From Heterohyrax brucei (taxonomy: Eukaryota; Chordata; Mammalia; Hyracoidea; Procaviidae), in assembly GCA_028571685.1 (NCBI GenBank), contig CM053154.1, forward strand, positions 3,767,501 to 3,831,500: a stretch of DNA of 64,000 nt, in the 5' to 3' direction. Positions 10,812 through 20,849 of this stretch are shown piece after piece (the stretch's first letter is position 1; the number at the start of each line of letters is the position of its first letter). Position numbers and translations under genes: made by a program. Below the pieces are notes generated by a model. The model worked only from the letters and a program-made list of their open reading frames with translations. It was not told where the DNA came from and searched no databases.

Positions 10812-10868
10812 TCGCTGGTGGAATAGCATTTAGTGCTCAGCTGCCAGTCAAAGGTCAGCAGTTTGAAG
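10812..10868 (+). mobile_element. AfroSINE 5' stub, 3' part missing
   Basis: CTGGTGGAATAGCATTTAGTG and GTCAAAGGTCAGCAGTTTGA match the first 55 bp of an AfroSINE, after which the sequence becomes unrelated. Loss of the 3' end is unusual for target-primed insertion and points to a later deletion. Confidence 0.6.
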
Positions 10869-11379
10869 CAATGACAAAATGATAGAAACATTTGAAAGAA
10901 TAACAAACAAAATGTTGGGCATCAGGGACAAAAAAGTTGGTTTTTCTAAGTCATGGGAGAGGGAGTTACTGGCAGTAGGGTCTGTCATCCCTGGTTTTAG
11001 GACATTCTTTCCACCATCAGTACTCCTCTACAAACCATCAAAATCAAGACACCAGCACTGGTACCTCCCACCGTCTAATCCTCAGGCCTGCTCCAGCTCT
11101 TCGATGTGTCAGCCGTGTCAGACCCTATTCAGGCTCTGCAGTGTGTCCCTGTGTCTGTTTCAGAGAAAGGGTATTTCAGCATCACATGTGGCTGTCAATG
11201 ATCCTGTTCCCTTCGTTTGAAACTGCTCCTCTATCTTCTCTTGACTCCATGACCTGGGCGCTGTCAACAACTTGTCATTGAATGGTGTGGAGTTACCCTT
11301 GGACCATGGACTGCTCTCTGCTCCTGCCCCATCCGTGTCATCCCCTGCAGTCAGACCACTGGGATCCCTTCGGTTTATA
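10869..11379. other. Unclassified DNA
   Basis: No recognised repeat or exon. Open frames on both strands look random. Confidence 0.35.
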
Positions 11380-11525
11380 CTAGCTGATTTTGGGAAGTAG
11401 ATCACCAGAGCCTTCTTCCTAGTCTGTCTTAGTCTGGAAGCTCTATGGAAGCCTGCTCAACATCACTGCAACACGCACACCTCCACTGAGGGTGCACGGT
11501 GACTGCGTGTGAGGCGGCAGACCAC
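11380..11525 (-). mobile_element. tRNA-type SINE fragment
   Basis: CTGATTTTGGGAAGTAGATC, CTTCTTCCTAGTCTGTCTTA and CATCACTGCAACACGCACAC follow the complement of the longer afrotherian tRNA-SINE body. The sense block CTTCCAGACTAAGACAGACTA is recognisable as its reverse. The 3' RTE-like end and most of the head are not clear. Confidence 0.55.
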
Positions 11526-11699
11526 TAGTCCTGTCATTGAGTGCCCCCAGCCTGAATTCACCTGCTGTCCCCTGTTGTTTGGCCGAGGTCCTGCTTTCTC
11601 CTGAGGCATGTGATGGATGTGAAGCCTTGTGGTTCTTGCTGCCTTGCGCGTGGTTCTGATCTGCCTCGGACTAGTGATGTTTGCTTGAATTGGTTGCTT
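11526..11699. other. Unclassified DNA
   Basis: Short interval without recognised content. Confidence 0.3.
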
Positions 11700-12180
11700 G
11701 ATGAAGGTGGTGTTGGCCAGGTCTCTCCACGGGAGAACGAGCCTGTCTTCTTTGTCATTAGTAAGTATTCTGTGGGAGAAACTTTGAAGCTGTGCACATC
11801 CTGTTTCTTATCCAGTTGTGTGCTGATGATGTGACTCGTTTCTTTCTGAAAGGACTCGTGATTTCCTGCTCCTCTGAGCAGGCCATCATCTGCTCTCGTC
11901 ATTCTCCACTTCAGTGCTCAGTGTCCCTAATCTGTCTGGTGGGAGTTATTGCAAGTTGGCTTGGGTGTCCTTTGCATGGCCACCCTTTTCTGGAGCACTC
12001 TGTGGCTTTTTGACATTGCCAGGGCCAGGCTCGTCTTGTACTTTACCTACCCAAAAGCTGGAATGAAGGAACCCTGATTTCGGTTTAATGGAGAGTAGTA
12101 TTTAGAAGCTAAGATCTCATGCTACGTCTGCTTATTCATCTGGGCCCTCTTAGACAGAGTTGAGTAATAAACGTATGTTG
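11700..12180. mobile_element. Ancient LINE-like remnant (L1M type suspected)
   Basis: CCAGGCTCGTCTTGTACTTT and GGAGAGTAGTATTTAGAAGC are words I associate with very old mammalian L1M-type sequence. Similarity is by eye and the orientation is not certain. No coding frame is preserved. Confidence 0.35.
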
Positions 12181-12187
12181 AAGAGAT

Positions 12188-12380
12188 CAAAAGCCAGACC
12201 CACTGCCGCCGAGTGAATTCCAACTCATGATGACCCTATAGGACAGAGCAGACTGACCCATACGTTTCAGAAGGCTGTGAATTGTTCCAGAAGCAGATGG
12301 CTCCACCTTTCTCCTGCAGAGAGGCTGGTAGGTTTGAACTACAGTGGAGCACATCAGCTGCTGTCCTACCAGGTTGCCTG
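12188..12380 (-). mobile_element. AfroSINE
   Basis: The sequence is the reverse complement of the element: the 3' signature comes first (CCCACTGCCGCCGAGTGAAT), then CATGATGACCCTATAGGACA, AGAAGCAGATGGCTCCACCT, GGTAGGTTTGAACTACAG, and the head complement ending near 12380. It is a longer AfroSINE form that includes the CTTTCTCCTGCAGAG block. Complete but diverged. Confidence 0.85.
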
Positions 12381-12394
12381 TGTCGAAGGTAAAC

Positions 12395-12465
12395 GTGCTA
12401 TCTGTGTGTATGTACACAGACACATACATGTGTATTTGTGTGTGTATGTGATTATTTTTGTCTGT
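12395..12465. repeat. TG/CA-rich microsatellite-like tract
   Basis: Alternating GTGTGTATGT, ACACAGACACATACATGTGT and TTTGTGTGTGTATGTG segments. The mixed CA and TG runs can fold back on each other. Imperfect and short. Confidence 0.6.
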
Positions 12466-13059
12466 AACCTGTCGTGTGTGAGTTCACACTGAGACTTCCT
12501 ATTACCTCCAGTATCACGTTGTGCTTCCCAGTTTCCTCCATTTCCGTAGCTTCGTATCTCTTCATCAGCCCTGTGCAGCTGTGGCTTTTTTTTATCCTTA
12601 ATGCATTTATTCATTGGCTCAGCCCGTGTGACGTGACTGGTCTGCCCCTTCCCCTCTCCCTGCGTGGACGATCTTCACCGGGCTCTGTTCTGAAGCCCCG
12701 CTGCAGGCCCCTCTGTGTGGGCGCCCCGCAGCCTGCCAGGGCTCTGAGTCACCCGCAAGCCCACTGTAGGGCCCCCTGCCCCTTCCCCTGGTGTCCGCCT
12801 TGCCCCCCTACTGGCCGTGGGGGCTGAACTGTCTCCCAAGGGAGGGGCAGGGGAAGGGGTGTGCTTTCACATTACGGTAACGGCGCATTTCTAGACTAAA
12901 CTGACTCAGGTGGGATGCCCGCTCCTCTTTGTAGTTTCCAGGGTCAGTTATGCCAAAATGTTGTTTCATGTTCTTGTATTATGTTCTGGGGAAGAGTTGG
13001 CTTCTGATTTTCCTTTTGATAGTTCCACTGTTGGGTTTGGGCCTGAAGGTGAAGGTGGT
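12466..13059. other. Unclassified DNA, GC-rich in the middle
   Basis: 12630-12830 is C-rich with several CpG; no recognised repeat or exon. The T/C tracts give long but unconvincing open frames. Confidence 0.35.
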
Positions 13060-14095
13060 CTCACACAGTGAGTTGGGGTGCAGTTCTCTTTTTTCAGTCT
13101 CTGGAAAAGTTTCTGTGAGCTTGGTGTCTTTTCCTCCAGAAATGTTCAGATAAACTCGTTAATGAAGTCACCTGGGCTGGAAAACTTTTTGTGGAAAGTT
13201 TTGAGTGACCATCTAAATTTCTTTAATAAATAGGGGACTGAGATTTCTATGCTTGTATTGGTTTTCTGTGTTTTGTTTTTGAAGGATTTTTTTTCTATTT
13301 CATAATTTCCAAATTAATTTGCATAAAATTACTTGTGATATCTTCTTATGATTTTAATGCCTGTAGACTCTGCGGTGGTGTTTGATTTTTAAATCCTCAT
13401 ATTGGTAATCTGTGCTTTCTCTTCTTTTTTCTACATCAGTTCTTTAGAGGAGTTGTCAATTTATTAAAATGAAAATGAAAGCACTTTGGGCTTTAATTTT
13501 TCTCTCCTCCCCATTTGTTTTGCATTTTATTATTATTTTTTTCTTTCTCTGTTATATCGGTTGAATGCGCTCTTTTTGTAGCTTCCTAAGGTACGTATTT
13601 CAGCCTTTGATTTTAAGACCGTTTTCTTTCCTTGTATAAGTATTTAAGGGTACTTATTTTCCGTCTAATTGTGCCTTTTGTTTCTCTCTGATGTTCCATT
13701 TTTATGATTCTTGAATGCATATTAATTTATACTTTCCATTTTAATTTGTTTTTTGGTCTTTGCATTACATACAAGTGTATTGCTAGATTGCCCGTTATTT
13801 GTGGGGGTTTTAGTTGTGTTTTTGTTATGTATTCCTATTGTAGTCAGCGAATGTACTTGGAATGGTTTAAATCTTTGTAGTTGTGTTGAGGATGCTTTAT
13901 GTTTTGTGATAGGGCCAGGCACTGCCTCTCTTGTAGTTATCTTTTTTGCTGCAGTTTTAGTTATTGATTGTTAAATCTGTTTTCTCTTTTTCTTTATGCC
14001 TTTAGTTTTCTCTGTCATCCTTCTGGCAGTTTATTTCTGAATACTGCAGTGTTAATTGTTTAATATGATTTTATTCTAGTATCTTGCTCCTGTTT
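13060..14095 (-). mobile_element. Old L1 LINE, ORF2 reverse-transcriptase part
   Basis: The minus strand follows the L1 region between endonuclease and palm; for example the complement of GAAGTCACCTGGGCTGG encodes the remnant of the conserved DG-P segment. The copy is heavily mutated and rich in T runs on the plus strand. Another L1 piece with similar decay lies at 25784-26295. Confidence 0.7.
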
Positions 14096-14619
14096 GATTT
14101 CTCCCTTAGGCTGTTCTTCCTACCTTGTGTTTGCCTGTGAAGAGTATGAAGGGTTCTCCTCTACTTTCCTCACTTTGTGAGTACTCCATCCTGCACCCAG
14201 TGAAACCCAGCAAGCTTCTGGTGGCTTGTACATATGTAAAAATACAGTGTATATATGAAAGTGCTGCAAATAGTAAAACGTTACATAATTTCCAGATATA
14301 ATATTTGTGATAATGGTGTTCTTCTGTGAACACTAACTCCCACAAAGCTGTAGGACCATGGAAAACTGCTGGGACACTCCAGCTACAAATGATGTGTGGT
14401 CTAATTTTTTCTCGGCAGTACGAGCAGCTCTTCTAATAGGACACATTTTTGTACATGTTTGGGATTTAAGCAGAGAAACAGAAAGGCCTCGGAAACTTAA
14501 GGCTGAAAAATGTAGGCCTTGCTGACGGCGCTCAGCAGCGGGCCACACTGGGGCACTTTTCAAGGTCAGTGAGGCCGACTTTTGCTTTTCTCCTTTTTCT
14601 GTTGCTGTCCTTGTGTGGA
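14096..14619. other. Unclassified DNA
   Basis: No recognised repeat or exon. Confidence 0.35.
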
Positions 14620-15580
14620 CGGTGGCGGACCATCACACAGTGTCCCCAGGCATGTGTCCGCTGGCTGCGCTGCGGTGGCTTCCGTGATGCTGGGAGCTGT
14701 GCCACCAGCATTTCAGCTGCCAGCAGGGTGGCCCCGCTTGGGTGAGTGTCACTGAGCTTTCAGTCTAGGAAAGACTGGGACAAAGGGCATGGTAGGCTGC
14801 TTATTGTAAACAAACAAACAAAAAATGCCAAGCAAGCCAAGCCAAGGGAGACCTGACAAATAGCAACAGGACACTGTCTGATGTTGCCCTGAGGATGCAC
14901 TCCCCCAGTTGGAAGGTGCTCAGAGGACAGCTGGACAAGGGCGGCGTCCTCAGCGGAGAGCTCACCTTAATGACACGGGTGGACCTTTGTTCGCTGGTGT
15001 GGCGTGACTCAAAATGAGAAGAAACTGCTGTAAATACCCATTAATAACTGGGACGTGGAATGTACCAAATACGAACCTAGAAAAACTGAAAATCACCAAA
15101 AATGAAGTGGAAAACATAAACACTGATACCCTAGGCATTAGGGAGCTGAAATGGACAGGTGTTGGCCATTCTGAATTAGATAGTCACGTGCTCTGCCATG
15201 CTGGGAATTGAAGAGGAATGGCTGCACTCATCATCCAAAAGAACATTGCAGCATCTGTCCTGACTGGGGTGCTTTTGGTGATATAATAATGTCAGTGCGT
15301 CTATAAGGAAGACCGGTTAATATGACCATTATTCAAATTTACACACCTACCACTAATGCCAAAGATGAAGGAGCTGAAGATTTTTTATGAACTTTGCAGT
15401 CTGAAATTGAGCAAGCATGTCACCAGGATGCATCAGTAATTACTGGTGATTAGAGTGTGAGACGTGGAAGAAGGATCAGTTGTTGGGAAATACATCTTTG
15501 GTGCTAGAACCGACCCCGGAGATCACAGGAGAGAATTTTGCAAGACCAATGACTTACTGCAAATACTCTTTCGTTTCAAC
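14620..15580 (+). mobile_element. RTE-type LINE, 5' end with endonuclease
   Basis: A GC-rich 5' region containing CAGTCTAGGAAAGACTGGGA, a block shared with the tRNA-type SINE at 3028, is followed by the leader CTCAAAATGAGAAGAAACTGC and the start of the AP-endonuclease domain. The domain continues through PINTTIIQIY-like and DW(N)-type segments to about 15580, where similarity stops at GACCAATGACTTACTGC. Frameshifts and stops (for example TGA after GGAATT near 15208) break it. The fragment ends about 60-70 bp, in element coordinates, before the RTE piece at 26300 begins. Confidence 0.8.
15014..15211 (+). pseudogene. RTE AP-endonuclease N-terminal remnant
   Basis: A 65-codon frame carries ITGTWNVPNTNLEKLKITK near its start, with GTWNV as the first endonuclease motif, then DTLGIRELKWTGVGHSE, with the Glu of the second motif retained. 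In an intact RTE this is the target-DNA nicking domain at the N-terminus of a single protein of about 1000 residues. The frame ends at a TGA after the conserved HAGN stretch and is continued out of frame. A truncated, non-functional fragment. Confidence 0.85.
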
Positions 15581-15826
15581 AGTGTCTCCCTGTCCTGTCC
15601 CTGCCTCCTCCCAGCACCTGGCAGGATGCTTGCTCAGGAAGGGTGTAGTTGAAAGAACTGTAGGTGGCCCTTCAGTCCAGCCCCTGCCTTCAGGCCTCCA
15701 TAAGGTATAGCATGTGGGAGCTGCCCGAGGCAGCTGGAGAAGTCACGGACGCGCAGGACGTGGACTTAGAAAGCAGCAGAGAAGTCTGCAGGAAGTTCAC
15801 ACTTTACCTCACGTAACTTCTCTTGG

Positions 15827-16010
15827 GAGTCCCTGGGTGGCACACGTACGTGGCTGATCGAAATGTTGGAAGCTGCAGTTTGCCCAGGATGCCTGGCAGA
15901 AAGCCCTGGTGATCAATTTCTGAAAAATCAGCCGCTGGAAACCCTGCAAGCAACAGTTCTGCTCTGACACATACAGGGTGGCTCTGAGTGGGAATGGATG
16001 GCAGCCGCTT
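15827..16010 (+). mobile_element. AfroSINE, diverged
   Basis: The head AGTCCCTGGGTGGCACACGT, the centre CCTGGCAGAAAGCCCTGGTG, then CTGAAAAATCAGCCGCTGGA and the end GTGGCTCTGAGTGGGAATGG show the head-to-tail order. It contains the GAAAGxCCTGGxGATC block characteristic of one AfroSINE subgroup. Confidence 0.75.
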
Positions 16011-17814
16011 GCTTCAGCTTCTCTGTGCACGTTTGAGGGGGTTTCAGTTGTCAAGCCTTTGAGGCTCCCGCGGGTCCTTCCTCCGCCATGTGGACCTATG
16101 GCTTGTGTACCTGGCCCAGAGATATTACATGTATTTGGGGTTGGTTTCCTTGCCTGTGACAGCTTACTAAGACACAACAGCCTAATCAGTAGTGAACCCA
16201 ATTTGGATGACAGCTGCATCAGGAGTATAATTGTTGCCAGTAGAAGGTGAAAATACTGTGGTGTTGGTGATTAACTCGGGTTTGACATACTTGAAATGCA
16301 AGAAGCTACCAATTTGTACTTCCTTCAACCACGAGGCTGTAATTTCATCATTTCAGGCCTCTTCTCGGAAGGCTATTCTTGGATGTCACTCCCAGTCACA
16401 CGGATTTTCTCGTTAGTAAGTGATTGCCATCCAGTCTTCTCCGAGGACCCGTTTCCTTGTCTGCCATGCTCTTTTCTCTCGGCTGGGGCCTTTTATCACG
16501 GCACGTGTCACCTGTCCCAGGCTGCGCAGATGCTGTGGTGCTGGGAGAGGGTCGGGTGGACCCAGGGCCAGCAGCGTGTGCTGTGCTCTTCTCTGCGAGG
16601 AGGCTTCACGGCTGAGTGGTGGGTCTGCAAATTGCAGTAATGACTCGGCGTGGCCCGGTCCGCTTGGGCGCCAGCCCTCTCTGCTGTGGTCATGTTATCT
16701 GTAGCTTTAGAACTCCCACTAAGTGGGCAGAATTATCAAAATTTCCATTTGACATTTTCTTTTACAATTGTTTCGACATCTCCATTTATAAATTTCTTTT
16801 CTTGTTAAAGCTAGATTGGAAAAGTGGATTTCTCAACTAGGCTTGCCTGACTTGAAGCCTGAGGCTTGCTGCTTCACTTGTGTAATCGGAGAACTTCTAA
16901 TGTAGTTAGTGTCCATCAGTGAGGACAGCCCAGCGTATTCTCAGTGTCAGCGGCCGCTCTCCCAGGCAGGCTTTGGATCGGCTTCTTGCCACAGATTCCT
17001 GTGGGAGACCAGGTAAGGCCACACACACAAGTTCCATCTCGCACTCAATCACCGTCTCTGACCAACCCCTACTCCATAGAAGGCTCGGGGAACTTCTGCC
17101 TGGATGATGAGTGGTGCAGCTCAGAAACACCCATGTGTCTACACACAGGGTGGCCTGTGTTTACACACCACAAACCGAACAAATCAATGAGCTTCTGTCC
17201 AGGTCATAGTCACCTGGATTGCTGTGACCACATTGTCCACAATTTTATTGCTTGGTTTAATTTTCTTCTAGTGAATCAATTATACTGAAGACTTGCGGAT
17301 GCTCTGCGGGCAGCCGGTTTACTCTTGCGTCCTTTCGAGTCTGTTTGCTTCCTTTAAAATATGCCCTCCTCTGCTACGATGTGATCATTGCATTCTCCCC
17401 AAAAGCTGTTGATGTAAATTTGTAGATCAGGAGTCAATATTTCAACTGGAAAGGGAGCATACGGGCTGGATTTGGGCTTACAGTAGCAGACTAATTTTTC
17501 CTGCAGGAATTTCAACAATGAAATCTATTCCTACTGCCATAAGTGGATTTAAACAAAAACAAGAGTGAAAATGGCCTCGGTTCCTTTCTGTCTTAACACA
17601 GATCCCTCTCTCTCCCTGGTCAGCTCGCCGTTTTGCTCGCAGCAGTTGCAGGCCAGGGCCCTGCTGTAACGGTCCTGCACAGCACTACGGCTGTCCCTAC
17701 AGCTGTGTGTTGTTCCTCCTTCCTCCAGGAGAATTCTGTGTCTCGCCGCTGACCACTTCGTCTTCAAGAGAGCTTTATAATAAGTCATGTCTCCTGCTTA
17801 ATAATACTGCATCT
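16011..17814. other. Single-copy-looking DNA
   Basis: Mixed composition without recognised transposons. Parts at 16420-16700 and 16930-17110 are GC-rich and give overlapping open frames on both strands, none protein-like. No splice-flanked open frame stands out. Confidence 0.4.
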
Positions 17815-17905
17815 ACTGTTAATGTGAACAATTGGCTTATAGGGATTATCTCACTTAATTTTCACGGCAATTGTGTGTGTAGGGCACTGTCGTGTTTTCA
17901 CGTTT
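17815..17905 (-). mobile_element. MIR SINE fragment
   Basis: ATTATCTCACTTAATTTTCA followed by CGGCAATTGTGTG corresponds to the conserved MIR core in reverse orientation (ATTATCTCATTTAATCCTCAC-like). Only the 3' half of the element is visible. Confidence 0.5.
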
Positions 17906-17989
17906 TCTAGGTGATGCAAGAAGTAGGTTGTCGAAAGGTGTGTGCCAGAGACAGTTCTTGAGATGGCAACCCATGCCCTTACTGCCCTG

Positions 17990-18385
17990 CTGTGGATTGA
18001 ATCAGGTCCCCAAGAATGTGGATTGCAAGTCCCAATCCTCATGCCTGTGGCTAGAACCCCATTCGGGAATGGGTGGTTTCTGTTAATGAGACAGGATTAG
18101 TGTAGAGCGTATCTTGAGTCACTCTTTTCTGATATAAGAGAAATTAAACAAGGGAGTGCAGGAGAGATGGAGAGGACAGTGCCAAGCCACGTGAAGGTCT
18201 CCTGGGAGCAGGAGCTCAAAGAGACAAGGACCTGCCACCAGCAAACAGTGAGAGAAAGCCTTCCGGTAGAGTTGTGCCCTGCATTTGGGTTCCTAACCTC
18301 AACTGTGGGAAGGTAAATCCCTGTTTGTTAAGGCTCCCCTCCATGTGCTGTTTCTCTTAGAGCGGCACCGGGTGACCAAGACTCC
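17990..18385 (+). mobile_element. LTR of ERVL/MaLR-like type
   Basis: It starts TGTGGATTGAATCAGGTCCCC and ends at TAGAGCGGCACCGGGTGACC AAGAC, as expected for LTRs of this kind that finish in GACTAAGACA. AGAGAAAGCCTTCCGGTAG and CTGTTTGTTAAGG are shared with the LTR at 34860-35334. No internal retroviral sequence adjoins it, so it is probably solo. Confidence 0.6.
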
Positions 18386-18689
18386 CCCAGTTACTAACTC
18401 ACGTGACGCCAAGGCTTGTGCTGTGGGAGACCTGGCTGTGTTTTGTTATTGTGGGTGTTTGATCATGTTGAAACGCACGTCCAGTGTCTGTGTGCCTGAC
18501 CACATGTGTGGCTCTCATTTCGGTCTCCTCAGAACTGTTTTGTTAGGTGACTTACACATTAACTTTAAAAACAAGTCTCAAGGTGGATTTTAAGTACTTT
18601 CTAAATTATTGTACCATCAGTGGAAGACATATAGCTTGTAAGGTAATTATTTTGAAAGACAACTTGAATATTTTTCTTACATATTTTTT
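18386..18689. other. Unclassified DNA
   Basis: No recognised repeat or exon. Confidence 0.3.
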
Positions 18690-19349
18690 TTATAGTCTCC
18701 CCTCCCCCCATTTTATTATGGGAAATTTCAGATACATGCAAAGTAGACAAAATTAATAGAATGAACCTTGATGTTAGCCGTCACCAGCTTCCACGGTTCT
18801 GGATGTCTGCCGTTCTGGGGTCACTCCCTGCCTTCACTTGATTATTATCTTTATTTAAAGAGCTTTGTTTTTTAGACAGAATTTCTGTCCGGTGAAATGC
18901 ACTGCTTTCAACTGCAGTTTTGACCCATGGGCTCACCCCTGTGATTTACTCCCCGCACCCATGGTATTCCGGTCTCCTGCCTCCCCAGTCAGTTCCCGCC
19001 CTGCCCCAGCCTCCCTCTCCCGGCCAGGTGGCCACCCTGCTAACATTTCCACCTTTGATTAGTGTCACCTGCTGTGGGGCTTCCTAGAAGTGTCATCACG
19101 GAGGGTATCTTCAGTCTGACTCCTCTCGCCTGATGCTCCCTCAGTGAGATCTAGCCACATTGCAGGCGTCTGCAGCTGCACTCATCCCATCGTATGACTA
19201 GACCACCAACCCTTGGTCCGTTCTCTCAGTGACAGACAATTCTATGTTTCCTGTTTTTTATAACTATGAATAAAGCTGCTGTGCATATTCTTGTATTTTG
19301 GGGGGCACACGTTTTAGTCTTTGTGAATAAATGCCTGCTGTTGCCAGGT
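18690..19349 (-). mobile_element. Old L1 LINE 3' region
   Basis: TTTTATTATGGGAAATTTCAG, AAGTAGACAAAATTAATAGA and CATCCCATCGTATGACTAGA, then ATAACTATGAATAAAGCTGC, form the complement of the last part of an old mammalian L1. Only the 3' region is present and coding content has eroded. Confidence 0.65.
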
Positions 19350-19872
19350 GATGCTGGGTCACTTCTGAGTCACATTGAACGAAACACTGCCCCGTCTTGC
19401 ATCATGCCCGCACTTGTGCTTATGCTGAAGCACTTCTTTGCAGCGACTCTTGTCAGTCCATCTCGTTGAGGGTCTTCTTCTTTTTTGCTGACCCTACACT
19501 CTACCAAGGGTGATGTTCTTCTCGAGGGACTGATCCTTCTTGGCAACATGTCCAAAGTGTGTAAGAAGCAGTCTTGCCATCCTTGCTTCAAAGGAGCACT
19601 CTGGTTGTACTTCTTTCAGAACCGATCTGTTTGTCCTTTTGGCAGTCCGTGGAACATTCAACATTCTTCTCCAACACCACAGTTCAAAGGCATCTATTCT
19701 GACTTCTTTATTCGTTGTCTAGCTTTCACATGCATATAGATCATAGATTTAAAATGCTATGGCTTGTGTCAGGAGCACCTTAGTTCTCAAGATGATACCT
19801 TCACTTTTCAGGACTTTAAAGAGGTCCTTGGAGGCAGATTTTTCCAATACAATAAATGCAACTTTTGCTTTC
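19350..19872 (-). mobile_element. RTE-type LINE 3' fragment
   Basis: The complement of GAACGAAACACTGCCCCGTC is the RTE 3' non-coding end (CAGTGTTTCGTTC). The sequence then runs backwards through the C-terminal coding region to TGCCTCCAAGGACCTCTTTA, all in the order seen in the plus-strand copies at 2300-2700 and 33060-33500. The very last RTE bases (the CGACTC end) are missing. It abuts the 3' tail of L1-A directly. Confidence 0.8.
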
Positions 19873-20849
19873 TTTCTCTTTTTTTTCATTATGATTGAAT
19901 GAAAATGTACAATTCCCATATAAATTTGTGTGCCCACCTATATGCAGCTCGCACTGCTCTCCCTGCCTGGTGACAGCACACCTGTCCTGTCTGCTCCTTA
20001 CATGTCCTATCCTCCCAACAGTCTTCTGTCCCCTCCTCTCCACCCATTACCCTGCCTCCAGTAAGAGGTCAGCAGGACAACATCCTCTAGATGCATAGGA
20101 CTATAAAGTGCACACATAATATGGTCATTTTGTGCCACCAAGTCCAATTCATTTTTGTCTGAAGAGTTGACCTCTGTTATGATTTATGGACAGGGGTGAC
20201 ATCAAGGCCAGGGGCCATGCTCCCAGGGGATCTCTGAGGCTCCTGGACCATCAGTTACAGTTTTTTAGTGGAGATCTCAGGGTGGACCCCTCTTGATTCT
20301 TGTGTTGCCAGTGAGACTCAACTTTGTGAACTCCATCACAGCTATCACTGGAGGTAGCCAGGCACCATCCAATTCTTCTGGTCACAAGTTGATGTAGTTA
20401 CCCACTGACGTGAGTCTCTGTTTTCTGGGTTCTCATTCCCACATGTCATTTTGGTCCTTGGTGATCATCTGTTCCTGCTGAGCTGGGACCATTTGCTGTA
20501 CCCTCAGATGGCAGCTTGGCACCCTTTAAGACCCCAGACACCACTCACCAGTGTGGGGTGCAGAGGGCTCTCTTAGCAAAATGGTAGTTGTCCAGTTGGC
20601 CTTGATTTCTCCTGACAGCATGGTCCCCAGTCCCCCACCCTAGCTACTCTGTCCTTGTAATATTGGGTTAAGATGAGAGGAGTAATCATGTTATGTTGAA
20701 GTCCGGTTAATATTGATTCTAATGTGTGCTTTCACAGATTTCACCCAACCAAATTTCTGTAAGCTAATCTAAGCCCTCCCCCTCCTGCCCTCCCTCCCTC
20801 CCCACCCTTGCAGCCATCAAAGAGTCTTCTGTTTTATATAGAAGTCTGT

